Of a DNA stretch of 62,000 nt, positions 1 through 11,607 are shown in pieces. A model generated the notes under the pieces. It was not told the origin of the DNA, made no database searches, and saw only the letters and a program-made list of their open reading frames with translations. How positions within the stretch are numbered: position 1 is the stretch's first letter; every line of letters begins with the position of its first letter. The DNA is taken from positions 455,692 through 517,691 of the forward strand of contig NW_019773781.1 in the NCBI RefSeq assembly GCF_001039355.2. The letters run 5' to 3'. The stretch comes from Lingula anatina. Lineage: Eukaryota; Brachiopoda; Lingulata; Lingulida; Lingulidae. Both the position numbers and the translations under genes were made by a program.

Positions 1-654
1 TTCATTTTTTTGAAAATTTTGGCCCGTTTGACCTTGAAATAAAGGTCAAAGGTCAAATCCAAGGGCATATTTGAAATCTACACATATGACTTTTGGAAAG
101 CTGTCTGTAGAAATTTTTCCCATAACTCCTTCCGTAGGGTAGATAATTAGCATTTAATTTTGCCATTTTTAGACAAGGGTGCATTGCAATGAGTGCCACA
201 CCTAGACCCCAATACCGACAAAGCCCAAATTTTACGTGGAACGAGTTGAGATTATAGGTGACCTAAATCCAAGAGATGGGTACAGGGGCCCTTACCGTCT
301 AGGAGGAGAAGCGGTAACGGTGACTTGGCGGCGGAGCCGCAGGAGCCGGCGGAGCCGGCGGAACATACGGGTCGGGACTAAAACCATGGGTACCGCCAGC
401 GCCTACGCTGGTGGTACAATAATGATTTATGTGCCCCTTACTGTCATAAGGCCCACATCCCAAAGGCACCAAGATGTCAAATAACCTTCTCATCTATTTG
501 GACTTTGCAATATGCCAAACTGATTACACATTGGAAAAATGGCATTATAACTTGGTTATCTTAACTGTGGGTGGACACTTCCATCTTTTGTTCATATATT
601 TAACCTACTAGTAGAACTGTACCTTACTTACCTCATGTGATGGATTTCTTATAG
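1..654. other. 5' flank of DDX11; first coding exon not identified
   Basis: No convincing exon is seen. Positions 43-55 hold two AGGTCA half-sites one base apart (a DR1 arrangement). Positions 325-361 are a GC-rich stretch of repeated GGCGGAGCC-like units unlike the AT-rich surroundings. The 82-codon open frame over 236-484 is driven by this low-complexity DNA and is not called. The DDX11 initiator exon must lie here unrecognised or before the window. Confidence 0.5.
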
Positions 655-3600
655 GTTTATCGAAACCTGCAGTCAAATCTTCCCCTCTTCAGCTGTCAGA
701 TCAACAGGTGAATGTCCCAGATTCCTTCCAGTTTCCATTTGAACCATATACCATCCAGCTCGCCTTCATGAAGGAGTTGTACACAACTCTGGAGCTTGGC
801 AAGATAGGGATATTTGAGAGCCCCACTGGCACGGTAGGAACTATAGTCTATAGTCCTCCCATTGGATTTTTTTCTATTATTTTGCATTTTCTGACATTAC
901 CAGTAATGTAGAGGAATTATTGTTTTTTAAGTATATTTTTAATGTTAAAAAGATTCTTACAATATTTGCCATGAAAAATATTAACTAGCTGTCACTATTA
1001 AAAAAATCCCAATCATTTTGTTGTGTTGTTCTTTTTCACTCATTTTTCTGTTCAGGGTAAATCTTTGAGTTTGATCTGTGGTGCACTTACTTGGCTGAGA
1101 GACTTTGAGGAGAAGCAGCGCAGAGAGCTGGAGGTCCTGTTAGCAGAGGAAGAGGAAGAAAAGAATGCTGAACAGTCTGGAAACAAACAGATCTCAAAAG
1201 ATTCAGGTGAAGTATTTTATAAATGTGTTTGAACCAAGAATAATTATATCTATTTATGAAATTCTTAATTTTCAGTTCTAGTACATCATATCGTGTTCCA
1301 AAATTAAATATTTGTTGTGTCCTGACTTAGATTTTTACTTAAATTGAATGTTTACAGTACTTGTAATTATTATTAATATGATTACTTAAGAGCTAGACTG
1401 GATAACAGCTTTTGCCAAGAAACAAGAAGAGGATGAGTCAAAAAAGAAAGTGAAGGTAATTTTAGATATTTGGAATAACAAATATTTTACTAAGTATCTT
1501 ATAGAATATTTATAATTATTATTATTATTTGCTTTTGTTGAAATAAATGAAAAGAGAAGGCAACAGGGATTCATATTTTTGTTTCTACTTACTCAGGAAG
1601 AGAGAGAGAAGAGACTGAAACGTGAAGCCAAGCTTGAAGAAATCAGGAATAATGTAAGGAGGACACAGTCAAACAAGCGGAAAGTAAGTTGATCAGCAAC
1701 CAGAGGTTGATGTGGATGAAGCTCCATAGCCTGATGGCTATTTGATACTTTGAAAATTTCTTTTTAATCACATGGAATAACACCAAACTTTATTAAGATA
1801 TCCCAGGGGTGCCTGGAAAGATATGAAGTGAAGGAGGACATTTTTTTAGTCCAGACCTGTTTTACTTATGGCCATGTGACTGATTTATATATGAATATAT
1901 CTGATACAAATACATGCACCACTACCTAACTTCTGCTTATATTATGACATGAATTATTAGGTTTGTTATGAAATTGTTATTTTCTGTTAAAATCTTGGTG
2001 TTATTCAATCATTGAGCACATCAGTTGGTTGATTTAGTTTGCAGTTTGTTCATTTATGAAAACGCTTTCAAAAAACTGGAAACAACTTTTTCAGAGAGAC
2101 CTGCTAGAGGAGAAATTTGACTATTTATTCCAAGGTGCCTCTGATGACCTGAGGGAGCAGTTCCAGAAGGAAATGAACTCGGAGAAAACAGGCACCAGCA
2201 CAGAAGAGGAGGATGAGGAAGAGGATGAGAAGATAGTAGTGAGTGAGTACCACAGTGACGAGGAGGCAGGAAGAGGAGATGAGGATACAGAGGAGGAGGA
2301 GGATAAAGATGAGGATGAGCATGTGACAAAAGTAAGGTTGAAATCAAAAGCTTTACAATACTGTGTGTACTTTACACTTCTTCAGCTGAGAATATGTCAT
2401 TGTCATTTTAGCAGGTGGTGACATAACATTACTGTTGATATGCATTTACCTATCAGTAAGTTACTCTACCTTCTCTGAATGACTTTCAGATAAAATTGTA
2501 ATCCCCTTACTGTAAATCTTTCATTTTACCTGAGAAAAAACATGACTCACTTAATTTTTTTCCATTTCAGATTTACTTTTGCAGCAGAACCCACTCCCAG
2601 CTGTCACAGTTTCTACATGAGGTTCAGAAGAGTCCATTCCAGAGTGACATTAGGGCAGTGGCTCTGGGCTCTAGACAAGTAAGTTATCATGGACTGTTCC
2701 TCTCAGGAACTTCTTCGGCATTAGTAAAACACTGACCAATATTTGATATATATATGTTTTGCCCAGCATAGAAAAATAACTTTTGCATTTATCAAAGATA
2801 TATCTGGACATAATGCATATTTTAAATGTAATTGGCTTCATTCTCATCTAAAACATGACAGAGTCTAGTAATTATTGCATTTCATTTTTTGTAATTGTCA
2901 ATGAATAGAGATAAAGTTCACATTAATTATATACCTGTCTTCAAGTAGTTATAGATTGCACATACACATTTTGACTTATCTATGGCATGTTTTTAAACTG
3001 AATATAAGCAGATAATTATATATATACAGTAACATGTATATTTCTCAGAATTTGTGCATCAATAAAGTGGTGAGAAAACTCCACTCCCTCAGCTTGATGA
3101 ATGATCGCTGTTTGGAGATGCAGAAAAATAAGAAAGGTTGGAGAACAGTTACCTTACAATAAGATGTCCAAAATTTGAACATATTGTGATCTTAACATGA
3201 CATGATTTTATTATAACATTATTTATGGTGACAAGTTTCTTCAAAGTTTTTTTTTAACCTCCAATGTTTATGTGAGTAACTAATTTATATAAAATATTTG
3301 TGGTTATAAGTACCAAAGAATTCAAACTATATAAATCAAAAATACTTCATTGAAAAATTAATACAATTTAGGGAATTTTCAAGATTATGCATAAATGGGA
3401 CAGTTTGATTTTCAAGGACTGTTTCACAAAGGAAAAAAAAACAGACAGACAGACAAATATAAAGTTAAAAAGAGCTCCAATGAACTTACAGCTAATATTT
3501 GGAATTGATAAGCAGTATGTGTCTAGCATCAAGTCAGAAATAAAATCATGCTCTTTGTCAACGCTCTGTTTTACAGAACCACGTGCAAAAGATGGAGAGG

Positions 3601-5181
3601 CTAAACCAAAAAGGAAAAAGAATTTATCTGGTAGTTGCCCATTCTACAAACAGGAAAATATGCTGGACTTGAGAGACAAGACTTTGGTGAGTTTTCCAGC
3701 AGAACAATTTCATTTATTAAGTAAGTTTATTAGTCGTTAAAAATGAGAAACAGGTGAACTTCTTAAAGTTTACATTCTGAACAAGATGCAATGTATTATC
3801 TGAATAGAGAATAAAACAATTTATTTTAGTATTTCCAAATGTTCTTATTAGTCAGAAGTACAGGATATAGAAGAGCTGGTGAGTGCTGGGAAGCAGCTGA
3901 AGGCGTGTCCTTACTATGGAACTAGATATGCCATTCCAGCAGCACAGGTAGTAGAACAGTTGATATTGTCTTCTTAAAAGTTCACTTTGATCCTAAGACT
4001 ATGGGTTTTTTTTTTTGTTTTTTTTTTTTGGTTGGCACAGATATTACTATATACTTTGTTAGACTCACATCTCAAATGGTAATGTTTTTGAATATTAAAT
4101 TCATTCACTTACATTCCTCTGGAACTTGAAAGTATAAAGTAAAAAACTAATACTGTTGTCTGTTCCTGTAGTGAGATAGTACCTGTATCCTAAACCTCTC
4201 TTCTCTGGGTCCACCAGGGATAGGTGTCAACCTTAGGTTTCAGGTTGCTTTGTAACTATATGTTACTGTACGTGCATGTAATGTTTGTGATTAGCATTTA
4301 GTAGTTATTGGTGCTGTTAGATTAGATGCAGCTAGTGGAACATTACTAGTGCTCATATTGTTATATTCCAGCTGGTAGCGTTGTCCTACAAAGCACCACT
4401 CCACAATCCTGAGGGATATCTGGTACTAAGTTTGATATCATGCTTCTATACACTTCGCAATGTTTAATAATCATTCCAGCTTGTAGTTTTGCCCTACAAT
4501 ACACTCCTTCACAAGTCTACCAGGGAGGCGTGTGGAATCAAGCTGACAGGGAATATTGTCATCATAGATGAAGCCCACAACTTGTTGGAGACTATCAACA
4601 ATGTGTACAGCACAGAGGTCACAGGGTCACAGGTACTGGTAACATGGCCATATTTATTGTGTCTTCAAACGGTTACTTATTTCTGTTCAGCATCTGGAGT
4701 CGATTGTCTTAATTTGTGAATAAATTAATTTTAAATTTATCAGAAGGCAAGAAAATTTTATGGATAAAGTTGACTTTGTATTCATTATCTGGTGGACTAG
4801 ATTACCCTAAATCAAAGACTGGTTGTGTGCAGATGTTTTTACTCTCAAACATTCTACTTTTGATTCAGTTTGGTTATATTAGTGACTTATTAATCATTGC
4901 ACTGGTACATTTACCATAAAAATGTCATTTGTTTATTGTAAAATCTCATGTGATATATGATTAATTTACTTCTAATTTCAACAGCCGTAGATGCCTTCTC
5001 TTGGTCACTCATGTATGATCATGGTTAAATTCATTCCAGTTAACCCGTGCCCACTCCCAGCTGTGCCAGTACCAGTCTCGTTACCAATCCCGTCTCAAGG
5101 CTAAGAACCTTATGTACATCAAACAGATCCTGCACATACTGTCAGCTTGTATTAAATACCTGGGAGGTAAGACAGGGTGAA

Positions 5182-5236
<55 letters not shown>

Positions 5237-7502
5237 TTTGTTTGTTTGTTTGTTTGTTTGTTTGTTTGTTTTTTGGGGGGAGGGGTGTTGTATAAAATAC
5301 TTTGGATGAAAATCTTGTGAACAGTAGGTAGGGGGTGCGTGCGTGTCCAAAGCTAAAACACTGATATAAAGTACCTCTTTTGATTCATATGGTTTCCCGG
5401 TATTCTATGCTGAGTAAGTTAAATATATTTCACTGTGAGTTAAAATTATGAACATGCTCATAAATAACGCCAGCCTTTGTCATACTATTATCACTGACAT
5501 GTGACATATTTTTGTGTTATATCACCTGTTAGGCCAGACTGGTATCCCAGCAGAGAGCCAGCACTCCAGACTTATGGATACCAAGCTACAGAGTATAAAT
5601 GACTTCTTGTTCAGTTCCAAGCTGGACAACCTCAACCTCTTCAAAGTGCTCAAATACTGTGAGAAAAGCCAGATATCAAAAAAGGTATGTATTAATGGTA
5701 TAACATGTTTATACAGACTTTGCAAACTTGTTGTGTTCAGTATATTATTTATTTACCTATTGCTGTATGTGAGACCATTGGATGTGGATTCCTAAATTGT
5801 AATTATATGGTGGCTGAGTGTACTACATGTGGCTAAACAGTAACATATAAAATTTTGGCTATTATCAATTTAGATCATTAACTCCTACCCATTTGCCTCA
5901 AGAAGTATTTTATGAATTGTTGTTTGAATTGAAATTATAACAATTGCATTCATTTTTTTTTCATTATAATTATAAATATTTTCCAGTTGCATGGGTTTGT
6001 GGAAAAGTACCAACCAGTTTTTGTCAAACCAGGTAAAGAATATTTGCATGTCATTTTTCACGTGTTCATTAGCTTACATTCTTGTTTGGTGGACTATTTG
6101 ATCCAGGCATTTATCTTCTTTTGTTATAATTATATTATCATTTACTTAATTTTGAGGTTTTAAGATTATAAAACAAATCAATTTTTAATTAAAATTTTCA
6201 GTTGAAGAAAAACCTAAAGAATCTTCCTTGACCAAATTTTTGAAGGAAATCCAAACCAAAAGTGCAAGCAGAGAAACACCAGTAGAAGGTGAGGCATATT
6301 GTGTCATAAAGTTTCTGTTATTTTGGATGAGTGAACTACAACTTTATACATGCTGCATTGACCTTTTAATATGTGGAATGGCTTTAATTCAACAGTAAGT
6401 TTTTTTTTTTAATCCATCTACTTCTTATGATAATCTTAGTGTATTATTTTGAATTGTTTGAAAGTAGATATTAGGTTTAAGTTACAACTTCCATTGTATG
6501 GATTTAATTTCCAATTTTGATATTTTGTAAGAGTTTTTTTTTTAATTTTTGGAAGACATTTTAAGATTTTAATTAAATGTTACATCATAAAGAAACTTTT
6601 GATATTATAATAAATTGTAATTTCAGCAACATTGTAGATATCACATTTACTGCCAATGTAAACATTTTTATCACACTCCAAATTTAATATTTCTAACAAG
6701 TTTCAATGATTCAGAACCACTTAACCTATTACAGTTTTTTTTCCCTCATAATCAAACCTATACCTTAGAGATAAACAATAAATTATGAAGTAAAAGGAAA
6801 TTGTGCTAACTTATTACTCTGCATCTGTGTAGAAAGCTCTAGTGGTCCAGACCACCCCCCACAGTCCCCTGCCACTCTGACATCCCCCCTGATGCACATC
6901 GAGGGGTTTCTGGCTGCACTGACCACAGCAGACAAGGACGGGAGGATTGTTGTTAACAGGCAGAGTGAGGATAAGTTTTTTCTACTAATTATGCTAAATG
7001 TTTTTAATGAACTTTAAGCTTCATATTCCAACAACCCATGCATTGTCATAATAATACATGTAATTTTGATTTAAAATGTTTTGTATTTTGTAGTAATAGC
7101 TAAAAACCAAAAATTTTGAATTTTTGGAAAAATTGCCAGTGATAATGTACCTCTGAACAAAATCACAGTGCTTTTGTATTTACCAAATTTTTTGTTATAT
7201 AAACTTTTCCAATAACATATTTCACAAAATAATGATTTCTTGTAGCTCATTCTTGGTATTTGCATCTTAATAAGTGACACAGATCAGATTAGCAAACAAA
7301 ATAAACAAAACTAAAAAACAGACATAAATTTAGGAAATGTTTGATCTGCAGGTGTATTGAGTCAGTCCAGTTTGAAATTCCTCCTGCTCAACCCAGCTGT
7401 CCATTTCTCCAGTGTGGTCAGTGAGGCCAGGGCAGTCATAGTGGCTGGAGGAACCATGAAACCAGTGAGTAGGAGTTCATGAGACGGACTGGTTAGGATG
7501 CA

Positions 7503-7578
<76 letters not shown>

Positions 7579-8423
7579 CTTATGAATAAATAGAATAAAC
7601 TAGGCAGTATTTTTAAATTTTTAATTACTTTAATTATTCTTATTTATAATTATATTACCTGTACTGAAATTTATGCATATTATAATTTGTAATGTCAATT
7701 ACCCTTTCTTTTGAATTTTCATAGTTTTCTACTTTTATTTATGAAGAAATGCAGATTCAGGATTATTGTTAGATGAGATCAGTTCATCTGAGTTTGTTAT
7801 TTAATGAGAGAGAGAGAAATTTAGTAGAGCAATGAGCATTGTACTTTATAAATTGGAAATATTTGGTAAGTCTATGAATCTTTATTTGTGGAATGATGTG
7901 CTTTGACACAAACCTCAATGTTTCCTCCAGATCTCAGAGTTTGAAGACCAGCTGTTCAGGGCAGCAGGTGCCCCTGCAGATAGGATTCACAGTTTCTCTT
8001 GTGGTCAGTTGAAGTATAGATTAGAAGTGGTCTTTATCAATACGAGAACAGTGAAGATAACAGCTTGACAACTTAATAATATCTTTATACACCTGATTAA
8101 AATTATCAAAAGGTTTTCAACTTTATCTTATATTTGATCCGGATGATGGTTGTAATTTGTAGACTGGAAGCTAATTATTATTTAAAAATTTCCATAAAGT
8201 CAGACTGGAGGGAGATACCATGAAATGCAGTCACCCCCACCTAACATTAGCCTAGCTTAATTGTACCTTAAATTTATTTATAGACTATTTTACACAGTGT
8301 TGTTTATTTTCCTCCTCAGGTCACATCGTCCCATCTGACCAATTACTGCCCATAGCCTTGGCCCAAGGACCCTCTGGACACAAACTGGATTTTACATACC
8401 AGAGCAGGGACCAGCCTAAAATG
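655..8423 (+). CDS. DDX11: ATP-dependent DNA helicase DDX11/CHL1 (XPD-family, Fe-S), 5' partial and missing the C-terminal third
   Basis: The family is a 5'-3' iron-sulfur DNA helicase of sister-chromatid cohesion and fork maintenance, acting in the nucleus. Exons, all phase-consistent: 655-833, 1056-1206, 1391-1455, 1597-1683, 2095-2331, 2571-2678, 3049-3136, 3577-3686, 3852-3947, 4480-4632, 5040-5166, 5533-5684, 5987-6032, 6202-6288, 6833-6964, 7352-7464, 7931-8003, 8320-8423 (about 702 codons). Visible motifs: Q-motif region FPFEPYTIQ, Walker A SPTGTGKS split by intron 1, a long acidic/Lys insert, four candidate Fe-S cysteines (NLCIN, DRCLEM, GSCPFY, KACPYYG), DEAH box ([10 protein letters not shown]), and [10 protein letters not shown]. 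The frame enters the first exon in mid-codon, so the initiator ATG lies upstream. After ...SRDQPKM and a good donor, no exon for helicase motifs IV-VI (about 230 residues in homologues) was found. All frames are open, so this looks like a real gene cut by assembly or by a very long intron rather than a pseudogene. Confidence 0.93.
4372..4422 (+). other. Exon-like duplicate of the start of DDX11 exon 10
   Basis: A 51-base stretch preceded by ttatattccag and followed by gtacta can be read in phase 0 as [17 protein letters not shown]. It resembles the first residues of the true exon at 4480 ([16 protein letters not shown]), including the matching attccag acceptor context. It lies about 108 bases upstream of that exon. 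It could be a decayed partial exon duplication or a decoy splice site. Its use as a cassette exon is unproven. Confidence 0.4.
5187..5271. repeat. (TG)n then (TTTG)n microsatellite in a DDX11 intron
   Basis: An uninterrupted TG run of more than 20 units passes directly into about nine TTTG units. Simple sequence repeat with no coding value. Confidence 0.95.
7508..7576. repeat. (GA)n microsatellite in a DDX11 intron
   Basis: About 34 consecutive GA units just downstream of the donor of the exon ending at 7464. Confidence 0.95.
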
Positions 8424-9407
8424 GTAGGTTGTATTCTGATATATTCCAGTGGGATTACCTGGGATTTACTCTGTGGGAATAAGATGAGAAAAAAGATGAT
8501 GTCTGCACTGTATGCATACAAGTAGTATTTTTAAAGTGCATTTTGGAGGGGGGGTATGCTGCTTTTTGTAGACTCACTCTCGTTATTTTTCAAAGATTGA
8601 GTTTCAGACCTCTGCAGAAAATGGCTATTAGATGTGTTAGGTGAGCATGTAGAAGGCGTTTAGTGTGACTACATTGAATGACCTTGGTGGAATTAAACAA
8701 AATGTGTTAGATGTGACAGTAGTGAATATTTGCTACAACTACATTAAATGTTTTAACTGTGACTGTATTGTTTGTGTTGACCACTATAGACCCTTTTTTG
8801 TCTTGCCTGCCACTGTCATACGAAGTGCTAAGATAGCAGTGTACTTGATTAAACTGCACTGTGTGCTTCAATGGAAATTTCCACTTGGTCCCTGGATCAA
8901 TTCTGAATGGGGAAACAAACTACCCGCTAGCTGTGGTTTCACTTCTGAAGGAATCAAAACAGGACTGGGTCATAACATCTGTGATTGAACACTCAGATGA
9001 CAGGATTTCTTTACACCTTTTTGTTTTATGAAAAGCTGAGTGTATTTCAGGTATTCAAATCCTGAAATTGAACAATTTGTATAGTTCACGTGTATGGGAG
9101 AACATACTTTGTACTTAAGTTGAAAAAGGGAAGAGATCATAGTAATGCACAATAACCCATTTTCTTCACTTAATAGTACCAAACTATATTTTTGTTTTAC
9201 TTCATATTTGAGTGACTTTGTATTCTAATAAGGTAGCTTTCTTTTGAAAGTAAATTTGATTGGATTATTTTAACAAAAGATATTGATTTTTTTTCTAATA
9301 TTTTATCACCGTTTACCTCATAAGTTCCAAACCTATTTCTATTTCACTAACGTTTGTTCAGTGGCTTTGTTTAGTAAAAAAAAAAAAAAAAAGAAAAAAA
9401 AAAGAAC

Positions 9408-9482
9408 AGGTTTCTTTTGAAAATGGACACAATCATTTAGGTAAATAACCTAAATGATTGTGTCCATTTTCAAAAGAAACCT
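9408..9482. repeat. Perfect 35-bp inverted repeat with 5-base loop
   Basis: The left arm 9408-9442 is the exact reverse complement of the right arm 9448-9482, with the loop AAATA between. A long A-rich tract (9375-9403) lies immediately 5'. It is too tight a loop for a typical pre-miRNA. A fold-back element, a recent palindromic duplication or a read-foldback assembly artefact are the options. Confidence 0.9.
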
Positions 9483-9884
9483 TCATTCTGTCTTTATTTT
9501 CCTTTTTTTCTAAGCATTGGTGCACTGTTTTTTTATCATTTTTAAACTTATCTATTTGGCTGTTTGGTATCTGTATTTTTGCCAGCTTTGCTGTCTAGTA
9601 TTCTGATGTGACAGAGCAGACATGTTAATGAAAACAAAAAAGGTACTGAAATGATGAAAAGTGTATTTTTTAACATAATGTTGTTTGCACTTAATACTTA
9701 ACAGTATTTTTCATGGGGAGATCTTTTTATGTACAGACACAGATGTGTTATATTTTGCTATAAAACTTGCTGAACTGATTCATAGCACTAATGTTCAGAT
9801 CAAGTTCGAATATTATCAGGATCAATTTGGTTTTGATTAAATTACGTTAAATTGTTACTTGAAGTGCATAATTAAATATTAGTG

Positions 9885-10900
9885 GTGATTATGCTGTTAA
9901 TCAGTATGTCATATTGCACTGAAATTGAAGAAACCCCTATTTGGGGCAATGCCGTCATAGTGACCATCTAAGGAAAACCAAGCCATTTACTACTCTCAAA
10001 CTTACAGAATAAAAACAAAGGACTAAAGTACAGCTTCAGTTGGCAAATCAGTCTGATTGGTTTGTTTTTCTGGAAGTATTATAGTTTTTCTGTGCATTTT
10101 CAATTTTTCACATATTGGCATTTTTAAGGTGTGACTTTGTACTTCCATGGGCTTGAAGACCTTTGCTAGTCACGTTTTCTGAATATCCATGATACTGATA
10201 TTTTATTTTTGAAATTGATGGTCAAAATTTAATAAAACCATATTTTAGGCACTGCTGCCATAATGACCATTGAAGGCAAACCATCTTACTTACAATTCTC
10301 AAACTTAATGAAAAGATTCATAGGACTGAAATGAAAACCAGTATAATTGAATTCTCCTCTGGAAGCAATGCAGTACTTAATGAAATTTTCATTTTTCACG
10401 TTATGGCATAGAACTCTCATGGACATGAAGCAGAATGGTAATCAAGTTTTCTGAATATCCATGTAATGTATAGTAGATAATTAAAAATTGGTTCTGATTA
10501 TGCTGTTAATCAGTATGTAATATTGCATCAAAGTGGACAAAAAAAAACAGCTTTGTGCACTGCCACCACAAAAGTTATGCAAAGAAAGCTGTGGTACTTA
10601 TTGTTTTGTAACTTGCAAGGATGATTCCTAGGATTAACATACAGCTCAAATTGGAAAACCAGCTCAATTGGATTATCAATTTTTCTTGAATTAATGCAAT
10701 TTATTTGTGAAATTTTCATTTTCTCATTCTGGCATATTCAAAGTGTGAAGTTGAATTCTCATGCTAGCTTTATGCTAGTTACACATTTTACTAACATCTG
10801 TATTACCTGTTGTGCATAATTAAAAGTTGGTGTTGACTTTGCTGTTAAGCGTAATGTATTATTACATCAGAATTGACAATAGCCTATTTTGTGCATCATT
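9885..10900. repeat. Three to four diverged tandem copies of a ~300-340-bp unit
   Basis: Shared anchors recur in the same order. ATGCTGTTAATCAGTATGT appears near 9890 and 10500, with a diverged form (TTTGCTGTTAAGCGTAATGT) near 10838. A CACTGC(T/C)(G/A)CCA-type segment occurs near 9946, 10250 and 10558. CTGAATATCCATG occurs near 10181 and 10449. Spacing between homologous anchors is about 305-340 bases. The copies are clearly old. No open frame is conserved through them. Confidence 0.75.
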
Positions 10901-11433
10901 ATTTTCTGCTTTTTGTCTGTACATTTGACAGCACTGCTGCATTTTTTTCTAGCCATCATGATATGAAATGATTACCAGCTAGATTTTGTATTCTTAAGTA
11001 AGAAAAATTGAGTAGGTAAAATGTGGGACACAGATTACATATTATGTGGTATGTGGCTTTCCTGAGTACAACAGCTGGCAAACACAACCATCGTAAACAT
11101 CATGTCTGACTTCATCTATCCTCCCTGCTGTTCAGCTGTTCATGGTTATTAATGCTAGCTTAGGTACGCAAAGGTTGGGGACGGAATGTGAAAAGTGCAA
11201 AAAGGGTTTGAAATGGAAAGCTGGGAGTGCGCAGAGGTTGTTGCTAGTGCTGTAACAGTGCGCAGAGGTCACAGACAGAGACGTTAGACTGTTGTTTTTT
11301 TTAAATACAGGGAGGTGACATAAGTGATCATTACAATTAAAATAATAAATATCTTTGACTTGTTAGTGTTTAGTTGCATGTGAAACAGGAAATAACTGAA
11401 TATAAAAATAAATATGTCTTCATTACAGTTTAA

Positions 11434-11607
11434 TCAGGCCCATAGCCAGGGGGATGCAGGCGGTTTGAAGGAACAGCCCTTTTTGCTGGGGAAAAGGTCC
11501 GCTCTGGGTAAAGTTTGATTATGTGAAGGTTTCCTGGTGAAAGGCCCACTTTTTCAAAAAAAGAACCCTCTTCCCCTTGAAATTGCTGCATGGCTACGGG
11601 CCTGTTA
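11434..11607. repeat. Dispersed repeat, copy 1 (second copy at 39172-39315)
   Basis: Both copies share, in order, a 'gccaggggg' start, 'gggaaaaggtcc..tctgggtaaa.tttga', 'ggtgaaaggcccacttttt' and a 'gaaattg..ggctatgggcc' end. This looks like a non-autonomous interspersed element with no coding capacity in either copy. Confidence 0.75.

Noticed and set aside
236-484. 82-codon open frame with an Arg/Ser repeat
   Set aside because: It starts at a non-ATG codon and its length comes from a GC-rich repeated nonamer. No homology was recognised.
5081-5350. 89-codon minus-strand frame with poly-Thr/His
   Set aside because: It is the translation of the TG/TTTG microsatellite and the antisense of a DDX11 exon.
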